A program made the position numbers and the translations under genes. From Gammaproteobacteria bacterium AqS3 (lineage in GTDB: Bacteria; Pseudomonadota; Gammaproteobacteria; MEIF01; AqS3), in NCBI GenBank assembly GCA_001750645.1, contig MEIF01000013.1, positions 1-64,000 of the forward strand: DNA of 64,000 bases. Reading direction: 5' to 3'. Every line of letters starts with the position of its first letter. Position 1 is the first letter of the stretch. A model generated the notes under the pieces. That model had not been told where the DNA came from and ran no database searches. It saw nothing but the letters and a program-made list of their open reading frames with translations. Positions 47,781 to 61,300 of this stretch are shown piece after piece.

Positions 47781-47790
47781 TCAAACACCG

Positions 47791-49370
47791 CTAATACATC
47801 TTGCGCTGCAATTCCAGCCGGGTCCTGCGGATCTCCTCGCTGTTCTGATAGCTCTGCCGCTCGCTGAACAGGCGGAACTCCAGCCCGCCCCTGCTGCGGA
47901 AGCGCAGCCCGTTGGTCAGCTGATCCGAGGGCATGTCGCCATCGACGAGGGTGTATTCAACGTAGGGGGTCAGCATGCCGCCGAAGGCGTCAAAGCCGTA
48001 GCCGGCGCTGCCGCCCAGCGCCGTGCGCCGGATCTGCTGCGTCTGCAGCGCCGCCGGACCCGAGCGGCCAAAGGCCTCCTCCCGCTCCAGCACGCGGTCC
48101 AGGCGCGGCCCCCACTCCGGCCCCAGCGCCAGCGACAGGCCGCGCCCGGCGGAGTCCCTCGACTTCAGCCTCAGCTCGAGGGTGGCGCCCCATTCCTCCA
48201 GGGCGTCGGCGGAGTGGACGCCCAGCCACTGCATCGAGGCGTTCAGGCTGAGCCGACGCTCGGGGAAGCACAGGTTGGCGGCGCCGGTGAGCTCCACGCC
48301 GGTTCCGGTGATCCCGTCGCCGGCGTCCTCGCGCAGCGAGATCCCCAGCCTCGGCGAGACCTGCACCGCCTCGCCGAGGCCGACGTGCGAGAGCTCGACG
48401 CCCGCGCGCAGCTGCTGCACCGCGACGCTCAGATTGGCGAAGGCCGGCGCCGGGCTGTTTTCGGTCTCAAAGCGGCTGGTTCCGGCGCTGCCGACGGCGG
48501 AGAGCCTCAGGCTGCCCAGCCGCGCCAGCGGCCAGCTGCCGCCCAGCGAGGCCATCTCAAAGGTCAGGCCGGTGCGCTCCCTGCGCCCGAGGGCATCAAG
48601 GCTCTGGACACTGCCGGCGCCCAGCCCCAGCATCATGTGCAGCGAGCCGCTGCCGAGCTTCAGGTCCATGTAGGGCAGCAGCGTGGTCAGGCTGGTGTCG
48701 AGGGCGGTCTCGCGGTCGAGCACGCTGTAGCGCGCCTCGCCGCCGCTCTGCCCCAGCGCCAGGCCGAACAGCGAGCTGTTGGGCGTGCGCTGATCAAAGC
48801 CCAGCCACATCGAGTCCTGGGCGCCGTCGTAGCTGAACGCCCCGCCGAGGGAGCCGCCCACGAAGTCGCCCACGGAGCCGTTGAAGCGGCGCTGATCGTG
48901 GCTGCCCCACAGCGTCCGGCCGGCCAGGTGCGAATCCACGTCGCCGGCCATTGCGTAGGAGAAGCTGGTGATGAAGGGCAGGTTGATCGAGGCTGCGGTG
49001 CGGGCCTGATCGGCGAATGCCGGCCTGCCCTCCTTCAGTGCGACCCCGCCGAGCCAGTCGGCGTCCATGCGGTCCAGGCCGAACCAGCCGAGGCGGTAGC
49101 GCTCGGCGCCGGCGAGCCGGCGGTTCTGATCTTCCTCGACTGCGCGCAGCCGGTAGGCCGCCAGCAGTGCGGCCGGATCACGCTCATCATCAGAGGCGCC
49201 GAGGCCGACCTGGCGCCCGCCGACCGTCATCGTGCGCGCACCGGCGGCGGCGTCAAAGCGCCGGCCGATGACCTCGCGCGAGCTGGAGAGCATCGCGCGG
49301 CCCAGCTCGGCCAGGGCGTGCCTGGCTGCGGCGCGCTCGGCGCGGGCCAGCGCCAGCCCCTCATCGTCCT
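47791..49370 (-). other. Linker plus autotransporter-like beta-barrel domain of giant protein 2
   Basis: ADWLGGVALKEGRPAFADQ...LPFITSFSYAM...DSMWLGFDQRTPNSSLFGLALGQSGG...EDAGDGITGTGVELTGAA...GRGLSLALGPEWG...FGGMLTPYVEYTLV aligns segment by segment with giant protein 1. Confidence 0.75.
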
Positions 49371-52300
49371 GAATCGCCAGGGTGAGCTCGCCGGTCACGC
49401 CCTCGTATTCGGCGCCCGAGGCGCGCAGCCGGAGGCTGACCGTCTCGTCGTCGTAGTCGTCGTCGTGCAGGGCGCTGACGGTCACGACCTGACCCGTGCC
49501 CCAGTTTTCCGCCGTGAAGGTCAGGCGGGCGGGGGCGACCGAGGCGGCAGCGCCGTCGCCGCTCTCGATCACCACGGACACCTCGACCGTCGGCTGCGAC
49601 AGCAGCTTGACGGAGAACTCGGCGCCGGCGCCCTCGACCAGCTCGAGCACCTCGGCCGAGAGCTCCAGACCGGCGTATTCGTCGTCGATCAGGTTCACGC
49701 CCAGCTCGGCCGTGACCCCGTCATACCCGCCGCCCGCCGCCTTCAGGCTGATGGTGGCGGCGAGATCCGCGGCGTCCTCGTCCTGGCCGCCCTCGAGCAG
49801 CACGCTCTGCGGGGTGTCCCAATCCTCGGGCGTGAAGGTCAGCTCCTGCGGTGCGATCGCAATGGCGGGGTCGCTGCTGCTGAGCGTCACCGTGACCTCC
49901 GCCAGCGGCTGGAGCTCCAGCTGGACATCAAAGCTGCCGGTGCCGCCCTCGTCAAAAGTCAGCTCCTCGACCGACAGGCTCAGCGCCGCCCCATCCAGCT
50001 GCTCGATGTCCGGGGTCAGGCTGGTGTTGTTGTCCGTCACGTATATGGTGATGTTTTTGACTTTCCCCTCGTATTCGAATCCGGAGGTCGCCAGCTGCAG
50101 CGAGGTCGTTTCATGTCTCGAATCGCTGTCCCGCACCCCCGACACCGTCAGATTTTGCTGGACGTTCCAGTTGGTCGCATCAAATGTCAGCGTCGCCGGA
50201 GAGACTGTGGCGATCGTGGTGTTGGCGATGGTCGCAGTCAGGGTCGTGCTTCTGTGGGGCGCCGAGAGCAGCGTCACCCCGAAGCTGCCCGTGCCGGTTT
50301 CCTGCACGGTCAGCTCTGAGTTTGAGGTGTAAATGCCCGCGACATCGTTGTCGTAGACGCTGATGCTGCCGGTGACCACCTGACCGTCGTAATCGGCCCC
50401 GGCCGCCTCGTATCGCACGGAGAGCACTTCGCTGAGGGCGTTGTCGTCCTGCAGCGCCCGGATGCTGAAGTGCTGGCGATCGCGCCAGTCTTCGGGGGAG
50501 ATGACCACCCTGTCGGGAATCGCCCTCAGTTTTGTGCTGTCTGTGAATGTGATGCTCACGACCACGTCGTCCTCCGGTATCGAATTCAGCGAGAAATAGC
50601 CGGTGTGGTCAGCCCCGCCCTCGCGCGCAATCCCGCTGGGATCGTTGACCAGCAGGCCCTCGCTGTCGTTATCGAGCACCCTCACGACAACGCTCTCGGA
50701 CTCGGAGGAATATCCACCGCCTGTGGCCGCCAGGTTTACCGTCTCGATATCGTCAGATGTGGTCAATCCATTCCTGGCCCAGATTGTGAAGACCTGCGGG
50801 GTCTGCCAGTTTGAAGTCGTGAATTCCATCTTGTCGTAGGGCTGCACAGTCAGCACCTGTTTGTCGCTGAGGGTCGGGATGACCGTCACCTTGCTCGTGG
50901 GACGGGTCGCCAGGCTGACCCTGAAGGTTTCGAATTCGCCCTCCTCAAGGATTAGCGAGCGCCTCGACAGCACCAGCGACGGGGCGTCGTCGTCGGCAAC
51001 CGTCACGGACAGGACCGCCTCGGCAGAGGAGTAGTCGCTCGTGGCATTCAGCGTGATGGTCGTGCTCTCGTCGATGATGTCGGAATCCTGGAAGGCGATG
51101 ACCGTGACGCTCTGCGGCTGGCTCCAGTTGGCGCCGGTAAAGACCAGGCTGGCCGGTGATACCGAGACATCCCCGCCGCCGCTGACAACCGTCACGCTGA
51201 CACTGGATGCGGGCTGGGAATTGAGCTTCACAGAGAAGTTTTGGCTGGACCCCTCTTCGAGCGCCATCGTCGAGGACGACAGGGTCAGGCCCGCGGCATC
51301 GTCGTCGCTCACATTGATCGCAACGGCCCGGGTCACCCGGCTGTAGCCGCCGCCCAGCGCCCGGATGTTCACCTGCGCACTCTCGGACACCGTATCGCTG
51401 TCCTGCACCCCATGGATCGTGATGTTCTGCGCGATGTCCCAATTGCCCAGATCAAAGAGCAGGCTCGAGGTCGAGAGCCGCAGGTCTGCGGACGTGCTGG
51501 AAACGGTGACCGCAACCGGCGCCGTCGGCCGCGCGTTCAGCCTGATCGCCAACTGCCCGCTGGAGCCCTCGCCTATCGTCAGCTGGCTGGCCGAGACCTC
51601 GATGGTGTATGGGTCATCGTCAATGATCCACATCGGAAGCTCGTAATCACTGAAGACCCTGGTGCGCGTGCGGAACAGCAGCGCATCCGTGTCGTCGACC
51701 CCGTCGGCGTCGTGGAGGGCCGTGAAGTTGTAGGTCTGCGGCTCATTCCAGTTGTCCTTGTTGAAGTAGAAGTAGGTGCCCCCCGGAGGCGACAGCCCCT
51801 CCTTGTGGGTGAATATGCGCACGGACTCCACTGTGTCGCCGGGCGACTGGGAGAGGGCGACCGTCACCGAACCCTGCTGGCCCTCGACGATCCTCAGGCT
51901 CGACGTGCGCACGATCACCTGGGCCCCGTCATCATCCAGCACCTCCGTATCGACATACCGCACCAGATCGTCGTAACCGCCGCCGAGGGCGGAAATTTTG
52001 ATCTTCACAGAGCGCTGCCCGCTTGTGTTGCTGTCTTCAACCCCGTTGATCACAAATTTCTGCGGAACATTCCAGTTGCCGGTGGTGAAGGTCAGCTGGC
52101 TCGTCGGGAGCGACACCAGGGTTGATGTGGTGCTCGCCGACAACGTCACATTGGCAGACGGCCGCGTGGCCAGCCTGACAGTGAACTCGGTGCTGCTTCC
52201 CTCAAGAACGGGCAGGCGGACGTCGTTCAGGCCGTTCTCGGAGAAGATCAGCTCCGGATCATCATCATCCACCACGGTCAGGCGAATCTTTCTGGCGAGG

Positions 52301-55300
52301 TCGGAATAGTTGCCGCCCGAGGAGCTGACGCTGATCAGGGCGAGCCGGTCGCCGGTGGTGGTGCTGTCGTTCGATGCCGACACCCACACCCCCTGCATCG
52401 TATTCCAGTTGCTCCTGGAGAAGCTCAGGCTCGTGGCCGAGAGCGAGGCGAAAGCGCTGTCGCTGCTCAGCGAGACCACGACATCGCTCGAGGGCCGATT
52501 CGCCAGCCGCACGGTGAAGTAGGCCGTCTGACCCTCCTGCACCCTCATCAGGGTGTCCGACAGAGCCAGACGGGGATGCAGCTCCTCCTCCTCAATGTCG
52601 ACGGCGTAATCCTTGACAAAACCCTCGTAACTTTCGCCGGTGGCGTTGAAGCGGATCGATCCCGCACCGGTCTCCCCGTCGCCCGCCTGCCCCAGTGAAT
52701 AGAACCGGACATCCCTCCACCGATTCCAGGTGTGCGGATAGAACCGGAAGACCGTATCCCGAACCGCCAGCAGTGAATTTCCGCTGCCCACCGTGACCTT
52801 GACCCGGTTGGTCGGCGGTGTGGCCAGCCTAAATCTGATCAATGTGGTGCCGCCTTTCTTGATCCTTTTCGTGCTGGGATCAATCTCAATATCGGGGTCT
52901 TCGTCGTCGTAGATCGTCACCGCCACCCTCTGGGTCGATGAGGGGAAGCCGCCACCGGATGAGACCAGCGTGATGGTGGCGCTGCCGTCATTGGAATCGC
53001 TGTCGTGGCTTGCCGTGAAATTGACCGTCCGGACATTGCTCCAGTTGCTCGACGTGAAGGTCAGGCTGGAGCTGGAGACGCTCAGCACGGTGCTGCTGCT
53101 GCTGGCGATGTTCACCGTCACATCGGAATCGGGCTGGGTATTGAGGCTGACCCTGAAAGAGCCCGTGCTGTTTTCATTGACGGTTCGGGTGGTATTCCAC
53201 ACCTTCACGCCGGGGGCGTCATCATCGATCAGACTCACCGCAATGCTCTGGGTCTGATTGTTGTAGGCGCCGCCGCTGCTGCTGAGCTGCACGGTCGCCG
53301 AACCGTCGAGGGCATCGGCGTCCTGGGCGGCCATGACATCGACGGACTGCAGGGTGTTCCAGTTGGAGGGGGTGAAGGTCAGGCTTGAAGTCGAGAGGGT
53401 CGAGGTGCCGTCGACGCTCACCGCCACAGTCACCTGCGTCACGGCCGGCTTGGAGGACAGCCGCACCGAAAAGGTCGCCTTGCCGCCCTCGTGCACGGTC
53501 AGGCTCGAGGGCGCCACGACGATGTCGTAGGTGTCCAGATCCGTCACGACCACCTGGACGCTGGTCGTGACCCCCTCGTAATCGCCGCCGGAAGCCGCCA
53601 CGGTGAGGGTGGCCTCATTGTCGAGCGCATCGGCATCATTGAGCCCGGCGATCTGGATGACGTACTGCTGATTCGGCCACGCGCTTCTCCGGAACTCCAC
53701 ACGCCCCTTGGAGGCGCTCACCCACGGCGAGCTGCTGGTAATGCTCACCCACACATCAGACGAGGGCCTGGTGTTCATGCTGAGGGTCAGCTCGCCGTAG
53801 CTGCCCTCATTCACGGTGATCTTCGAGGCCGACATCGTCAGTCCCACGGTGTCGTTGTCATCAATCGATACGACGACATTGGCCGCCAGGCCGTCGTAGC
53901 TGCCCCCCGTGGCGGCCAGCTGAATGTGCGCGGTGTTATCGACGGAATCGCCGTCCTCAAGCGCCCGCACCGTCACCGTCTGCGCCGTATTCCAGTTTGC
54001 GGCGGTGAAGAGCAGGCTGGCGGACGACAGCTCTGCTCCGGTGTGCCCGCTTGTGATCCCCACCGTCACATTGCCTGGCGGCTGCGTTTTCAGGCGCACC
54101 GTGAAGCTGCCGGAGGAGCCCTCGTCGATGCTCAGGCTCTCGGTCGACACCACCAATCCGAACGCCTCATCGTCGACCACGGTCACCGACAGGCTGGTGG
54201 TGGCGCTGGAATACCCGCCGCCCGAGGCGGCCAGGCCGATGATGGCCTGGTCATTGATGTTGTCGCTGTCCTCGACGCCGACGAGCGTCACCGTCTGCGG
54301 CGTGCCCCAATTGTCCGCAGTGAAGGTCAGGCTGGAGGTCTGCAGCGTCACCGCCGCCGTCGAGTGGTTGGTCAGTGCAACGCTGACATTTCCGGTGGGC
54401 TGGGTGTTGAGCTTCACGGTGAAGGTTCCCGAACGCCCCTCGTGTATCACCACGGTCGATGACGAGAACGTGAAGCCGATCATGTCGTCGTCATCCACCT
54501 GGACCGAAACGTCCGCCAACAGCCCCTGGTAGTCGCCGCCCGAGGCGCTCAGGCTGATGGTCGTGCTGGCATCGTCGGAGTTGTCGTCCTCGACCCCTGA
54601 GACCGTCACGGTCTGCCAGGTGTTCCAGTTGCCGGCGGTAAAGGTCAGGGTCGAGGTCGACAGCGACACCACGCCGGCGGCAGCCACTGCGAGGTCGATC
54701 TGAACCGATGCACTCGGCTGGGTGGTCAGCTTGAGGTCAAAGCTGCCGCTGCCGCCCTCGCCCACCGTCATGCTCGAGGCCGACAGCTGCAGCGACGGCG
54801 TGTCGTCGTCCCTGACATAGAGCAGCACCTGCGCCCGCTGCGAGGCGTATTCGACGGCGCCCGAGGCGGCGATGCTGATCTGCGTGCTGATATCGGAGGA
54901 ATCGGTGTCCTGAGCGCCGGTGACGGTCGCGGTCTGCGGCGTGCTCCAGGTTTCGGTGTTGAAGTTCAGCACCGCCGGGGAGATGCTCGCCCCGACGTTT
55001 CCGCTGGTCAGCGAGAGCGCCACGGCGGCACTCGGTGCGACATTGAGGCGCACGGTGAAGACACCCGAGGCGCCCTCGTGCACCGTCAGGGTTGAGGACG
55101 ACAGCGTCAGGCCAACGGCCTCATCATCGGTCACGGACATCTGCAGGCCCGTCGAGACCCCGGCATAGTCGCCGCCCGAGGCGGTCATGCTGATCAGGGC
55201 GCTTTCCGGGTCGGAGTCGGCGTCCTGGGTGCCCCTGATGGTCAGCTGCTTGGCGACGCTCCAGTTCTGCACCGTGAAGCTCAGGCTGGCGGCAGACAGC

Positions 55301-58300
55301 GAGACCGCCGTGCTGTTGCTCGTGATCTGCACCGTGACATTGGCAGACGGCTTGCTGGCGAGCCTGACGGAGACGACGGCGCTGGAGCCCTCGCCGATGG
55401 TCAGCCTGCTCGCCGACAGCTGGATCCCGGCCGTCTCATCGTCCGTCACCGTCACATTGAGGCTGCCCTTGATCCCGGCGTAGGCCCCGCCCGAGGCGGT
55501 CAGTGCAATGCTGGTTGTGATCGACCGGGCGTCGTCGTCCTCGACGCCCCTGATCGTCACGCTCTGGGGCGTGCTCCAGTTGCCCGAGGTGAACGCCAGG
55601 CTTGTGCTCGACAGCGAAACCCCGGCATCGCCGCTGACCAGTGCAACCGTCACGTCATGGGTGGGCACGATGCTCAGGCGCACGGTGAAGCTGCGGGTCT
55701 CGCCCTCCTCGACCGTCAGCGCCGAGGCCGACAGCATCAGATTGGCGGCCTCATCGTCCTGCACCGTCACTGCGATGCTGCCGGTGACGTCGTCGTAATC
55801 CCCGCCGGCAGCCGCCAGCGTGATGGCGGCCTGCCCGTCGGCGGCATCGGCGTCGTCGCTGCCGTGCACCGTCACCGTCTGGGCGACATTCCAATTGCCG
55901 GTGGTGAACGTCAGGCTCTGGGTCGACAGCGTCGCCGCAGCGTCGCTGCTCGACAGGGTGACCGTCACATTGACGCTGGGCCGGCTGGTCAGCTTCACGG
56001 TGAAGTCGCCGCTCAGCCCCTCGTGCACCGTCAGCCGGTCGCTCGACAGCGCCAGGCCGGCCCGCTCATCGTCGTCGACCGAAATCGCCACGGCGCTGCT
56101 CAGGCCGGCGTAGTTGCCGCCCGAGGAGCTGAGGGTCAGGGTCGTGCTCTCATCGACGGCGTCGCTGTCCTGGACGGTGGAAATCCTCAGCGTCTGGGCT
56201 GTGCTCCATTCATCCGTGTCAAACACCAGGGTCGCCGGGGTGACCGTCGCAGCTGCGGTGTTGGCGATCGACGCCGACACGGTGACCTGGGCGGTCGGCT
56301 GAATGTTGAGGCTCACCGTCAGGTTCTGGCCATCGCCCTCATTGATCGTCAGCGTCGGGGACGACAGCCTCAGGCCGGCGACCTCGTCGTCGTTGACCCG
56401 CACATTGATGCTGTGCGAGGCTCCCGAGTACTCGCCGCCCGCGGCGCTCAGCCTGATGACCGTGTCCTCGTGGGTGGTGTTCAGGTCCTGGACGCCGGTG
56501 AACTGAACCGTCTGCGGTGTGCTCCAGTTCTGCGGGGTGAAGTTGAGGCTCGAGACCGAAACCGACACGGCCGCCGTGTTGTCGCTGGAAACCGACACGG
56601 CGACGTTCTGGGTCGGAACGGCGCTCAGACGCACCGTGAAGCTGCCGCTGCTGCCCTCGCCGATCTGCACGGTGCTCAGCGACACATCCAGGGCGGCGGT
56701 CTCATCGTCGCTGACGGTCACCTGCACGCTCTCGGACGCATTGTTGTAATTGCCCCCCTGGGCGGTCAGGTTGATCCGGGTGCTGCCGTTGACGGCGTTG
56801 TCATCCTGGGTGCCGCTGATCGTCACCGTCTGGGCGGTGTTCCAGTCTGAGGTCGTAAAGCTCAGGCTCGCCGGGGCCGCCGTTGCGACCTGTGCACTGG
56901 CGCTGCCGACCGAGACCGTCACAGCCTCGCTGGGCCGGTTGAAGAGCCTGACCGTGAAGCTTCCGGTGCCGCCCTCCGAGAGGCTCACCGACTCGGGCGA
57001 GACCCGCAGCCCGACCGCCTCATCGTCCCGGATCGTCACCGGGACGCTCCTGCTCAGCCCGGAGTAGTCGCCGCCGGCGGCATTCAGGCTGACGCTCAGC
57101 GTTTCGGAGTTCGAGTCGGAGTCCTCGACGCCCCCGACCGTCACGCTCTGGGAGAGGCTCCAGTTGGTCTGGGTGAACGTGAGGCTCTGCGGCGAGACCG
57201 TCGCCGAGTCGCTGCTGGCTGCGACCGAGACCACCACCGTCGCACTCGGGCGGCTGCTGAGCCGGGCGGCGAAGATGCCGGACTCGCCCTCGATGATCTT
57301 CAGCGAGGCGGGATTCACATTGATCCTGGCGACATCGTCGTCGGTCACCGTCAGTGCGACCGTTGCACTGAGGCTCTGGTACTGGGTGTCGCCCGAGGTC
57401 GTCAGGGTGATGACGGCGCTCTCGTCGACCGCGTCCGGATCCTGGACCCCGGTCACCGTCACGGTCTGATCCGCATTCCAGGTGGCGGCTGAGAAGCTCA
57501 GGCTGGCGGTCGACAGCGTCGCAGCGCCGCTGCTGAGCGAGAGCGACACCGACACGGGCTGGGACGGCTGCAGCGTCAGGCGCACCGAGAAGGTGGCGGT
57601 GCCGCCCTCGGCAACGCTCAGCGCCGGGGTCGAGCGCCTCAGCCCCGGGGCCTCATCGTCGCTGACGGTCACCTGCACGCTGTCGGTGATGCCCTCGTAG
57701 TTGCCGCCCGCCGCCGTCAGGGTGATGCTGGTGCTCTCGTGGGCGCTGTCGGCGTCCTCGGCGCCGGTCACCGTGACGGTCTGCGGTTCATTCCAGTTGC
57801 CGGCATTGAAGGCCAGGCTCGACACCGAAGCCGACGCCGCAGAGGTGTCGGCGCTGACAACCGAAACCGTCACCGCGGCGCTGGGCTGGCTGGTCAGCCG
57901 CAGGGTGAAGCTGCCGCTGTTGCCCTCGTCGATCGCCAGCGTCGAGGGCGACAGCATCAGCCCGGTGCTCTGCCCGTCCCTCACAGTCACCGCAACAACG
58001 GACGAGCGGTTTTCGAAGCCGCCGCCCGCGGCGGACACGGTGACGCTCGACACGAGATCCTCGGCGTCCGCATCCCGCACCGCCGACAGGGTCACCGTCT
58101 GCACCGTGCTCCAGTTCGAGGTTGTGAAGCTGAGGCTCGAGGGCAGGGCGCTCAGCGCCGCCAGCGCCGGCGTGATCGTCACCGAGACCGGCCCGATCGG
58201 CTCGACGTTGAGCCGCACCGTGAAGTTGGCGGTGCCGCCCTCGTTCATCGTGATGCTGCCGGCGCTCAGCACCAGGCTGGCCGAGTCGTTGTCCCACACC

Positions 58301-61300
58301 GTCACATCGATGCGCTTCACCAGCCCGTCGTAGCCGCTGCCCGAGGCCGTCAGGGTGACCGTCTCGCTCTCCTGCAGGGTGTCCTCGTCGTCGACGCCGT
58401 TGACCATCAGCGTCTGGGCAATATTCCAGTTGGATGGCGAGAACTGCATCGTCGCCTGGGACGTCGACACCGCGGTCGCATCGCTGCTGGCAATGGCCAC
58501 CGACACCGTCCCCTCCGGCTGGGCGCTCAGCCTGACGGTGACCTGGGAGCTGGCGCTCTCGGTCACCGTCAGGCTTGCGGCCGAGACGATCAGGTCAAAG
58601 CCCTCGTCGTCCTGCACCACCACGGTGACGGCGTCGGTCACGCCGGCAAAGTTGGCGCCCGAGGCGCTCAGGTTGATCTGGGTGCTGCCGTTGTCCGAGT
58701 CGGCGTCCTGCACCCCGGTCACGCTCACCGTCTGCACCGTGCTCCAGTTGCCGCTGTTGAAGGACAGGCTGGCGACCGATGTGGTCGCGACCGAGACGTC
58801 GGCGCTGGCGACCGAGACCATCACCGGGGCGCTCGGCTGCCTGTTGAGCCGCACGGTGAAGCTGCCTGTGCTGCCCTCCTGCACCGACACGAGCGATGCG
58901 CTCAGCGCCAGGCCGACGGCCTCGTCGTCCTTGATCGTCACCGACAGCGACTCGCTGATCCCGGCGTAGTCGCCGCCGGCGGCGCTGATGCTGACGGTTG
59001 CGGTCTCGTGATCGGAATCGGCGTCCTGGGATGCGGTCAGCTCGACCGTCTGCTGGGTGTTCCAGTTCTGGGCGGTGAAGCTCAGGCTGCTGCTCGACAG
59101 GCTCAGCGCCCCGCCGCCGCTGCCGCCGCTGGAGAGCCTCAGCGTCACGGTTGCGGTCGGCTCGCTGGCGAGGCGAACCATAAAGCGGCTGGCGCTGCCC
59201 TCCCCGAGCGTCAGCGTTCTGGACGAGAGCGCCAGCCCGGCCGTGTCGCTGTCGATCACCTGCACCGACAGCTCCCGCTGCACGCTGGAGTAGGGGCCGC
59301 CGATGGCTATGATTCGAATCGCCAGGATCTCGCTGACGGCATTGGCATCCTCAACCCCGGTGACGGTCACCGTCTGCGGCGTGCTCCAATTGAGCTGCGA
59401 GAAGCTCATGCTGTGCGGCGCCAGCGTCACCGCCGTGCCGCTGGTCCCCATCATCAGGCTCACCGGGGTCTGCGGGATGGTATTCAGGCGCACCGTGAAG
59501 CTGGTCGTGCCGCCCTCCCGAACCGTCAGGGTCGAGGACGACAGCGTCAGGCCGATCGCCTCGTCGTCCTCGACGAGCACCGACAGGCCGCCGACGACGC
59601 CGTTGTATTCGGCTCCGGAGGCGGGCAGCCCGATGGACACGCGCTCGGGCTGCGCATCGATGTCCTGGACCCCTGAGACCGTCACGCTCTGGGGCGCGCT
59701 CCAGTTGTCTGCGGTGAACGTCAGGCTCTGGGGCGTCACTGTGATCGCACCGCCGTCGCTGACCCAGACCGGCACCGTCACGCTGGTGCTCGGGCGGGTA
59801 TTCAGGCGAACAGTGAACGCCCCCGAGGAGGCCTCGCCGATCGTCAGGGCGAAGGCCGACAGATTCAGGCGCGGCATGTCGTCATCGACCACCGTCACCT
59901 GGGCGCCGGCGCTGATCGTCCCGTAGCCGCCTCCGGAGGCATTGAGATTCACCGCCGCCCGGTTGTCGACGCCATCGTCGTCCTCGACGCCGGTCAAAAC
60001 CACCGTCTGCGGCGTGCCCCAATTCGCACGGGTAAAGCTCAGCCGGCTCGGCGCCACCCCGACCGCAGCGGCGCTGCTGCTGGCAACCGAGACGCTCACC
60101 GGCCCCGACGGCTGGACATTGAGGCGCACCGTCAGATTCTGGTTGGCCCCCTCGCCGACGGTCAGCGTCGAGGACGACAGCGTCAGGCCGACGGCCTCGT
60201 CGTCGGTCACCGTCACCTGAAACGCCCCGGTCACGCCGTCGTAGCCGCCGCCCAGCGCCGACAGGCTGATGGTCGAGCTGCCGGAGGCGGAGTCCGCATC
60301 CTGGACGCCGGTGACCGTGATGGTCTGCGGCTGGTTCCAGTTGGTCGCCGTGAAGCTCAGCGCCGTCGTCGAGACCTGCGCCGCGGCGGTGTTGCCGCTG
60401 GCGACCGACACCGCCACGGGGCCGCTGGGACGGCTGGCCAGCCGGACGGTGAAGCTGCCGCTGGAGCCCTCGCCGATCGTCAGGCTCAGGAGCGACAGCT
60501 CCAGCTCTGCGGTTTCATCGTCGATCACGGTGACCTGCACGAACCCGGTCACGCCGGCGTAGTTGCCGCCCGAGGCGGTCATGTTGATGCGATTGCTGTT
60601 GTTGTCGGCGTCGTCGTCCTGCGTCCCGGTGACCGTCACAGTCTGTTCGGTCGACCAGTTCGAGCGGGTAAAGTTCAGGGTCCCCGGTGCGACCGCCGAA
60701 ATCGAATGGTCGCTGCTGGAGAGCCGCACACTGACGTCATGCGTCGGCCGGGTGGCGAGGCTCACGGTGAACGTCCCGGTGGCGCCCTCCTGAACCGACA
60801 CCGAGGGCACGGAGCGCCGCAGGCCCACCGCCTCGTCGTCCCGGACCGTCACCTGCACGCTCTGCCCCAGCCCGGTGTAGTCGCCGCCCACCGCCCTGAG
60901 ATTGACCGTCACCGTCTCGGTGTTCGAATCCGCGTCCTGAACCCCCGTGACCGTCACGCTCTGGGCGGTGCTCCAGCTGGCTGCGGTGAACGTCAGGCTC
61001 GCCGACGAGACGGTCGCCTTGCCGCTGTCGCTGGCGACCGACAGCGTCACCGCCGCACTCGGCTGGCTGGTGAGCTGGACGGTGAAGCTGCCGGTTTCGC
61101 CCTCCTGCACGGTGAGCTCGCCGGGCAGCGCCTTGATCCCGAGCTCCTCGTCGTCGTCCACCGTCACCGCCACCGTCGAGCTGAGGTCGGCGTATTCGCT
61201 GTCGCCCGACGCCGTCAGGGTCGCCGTGACGCTGGCGTCAGCGGCATCGGCGTCCTGGACTCCGGTGACGGTCAGCGTCTGGGGGGCGCTCCAGTTGTCG

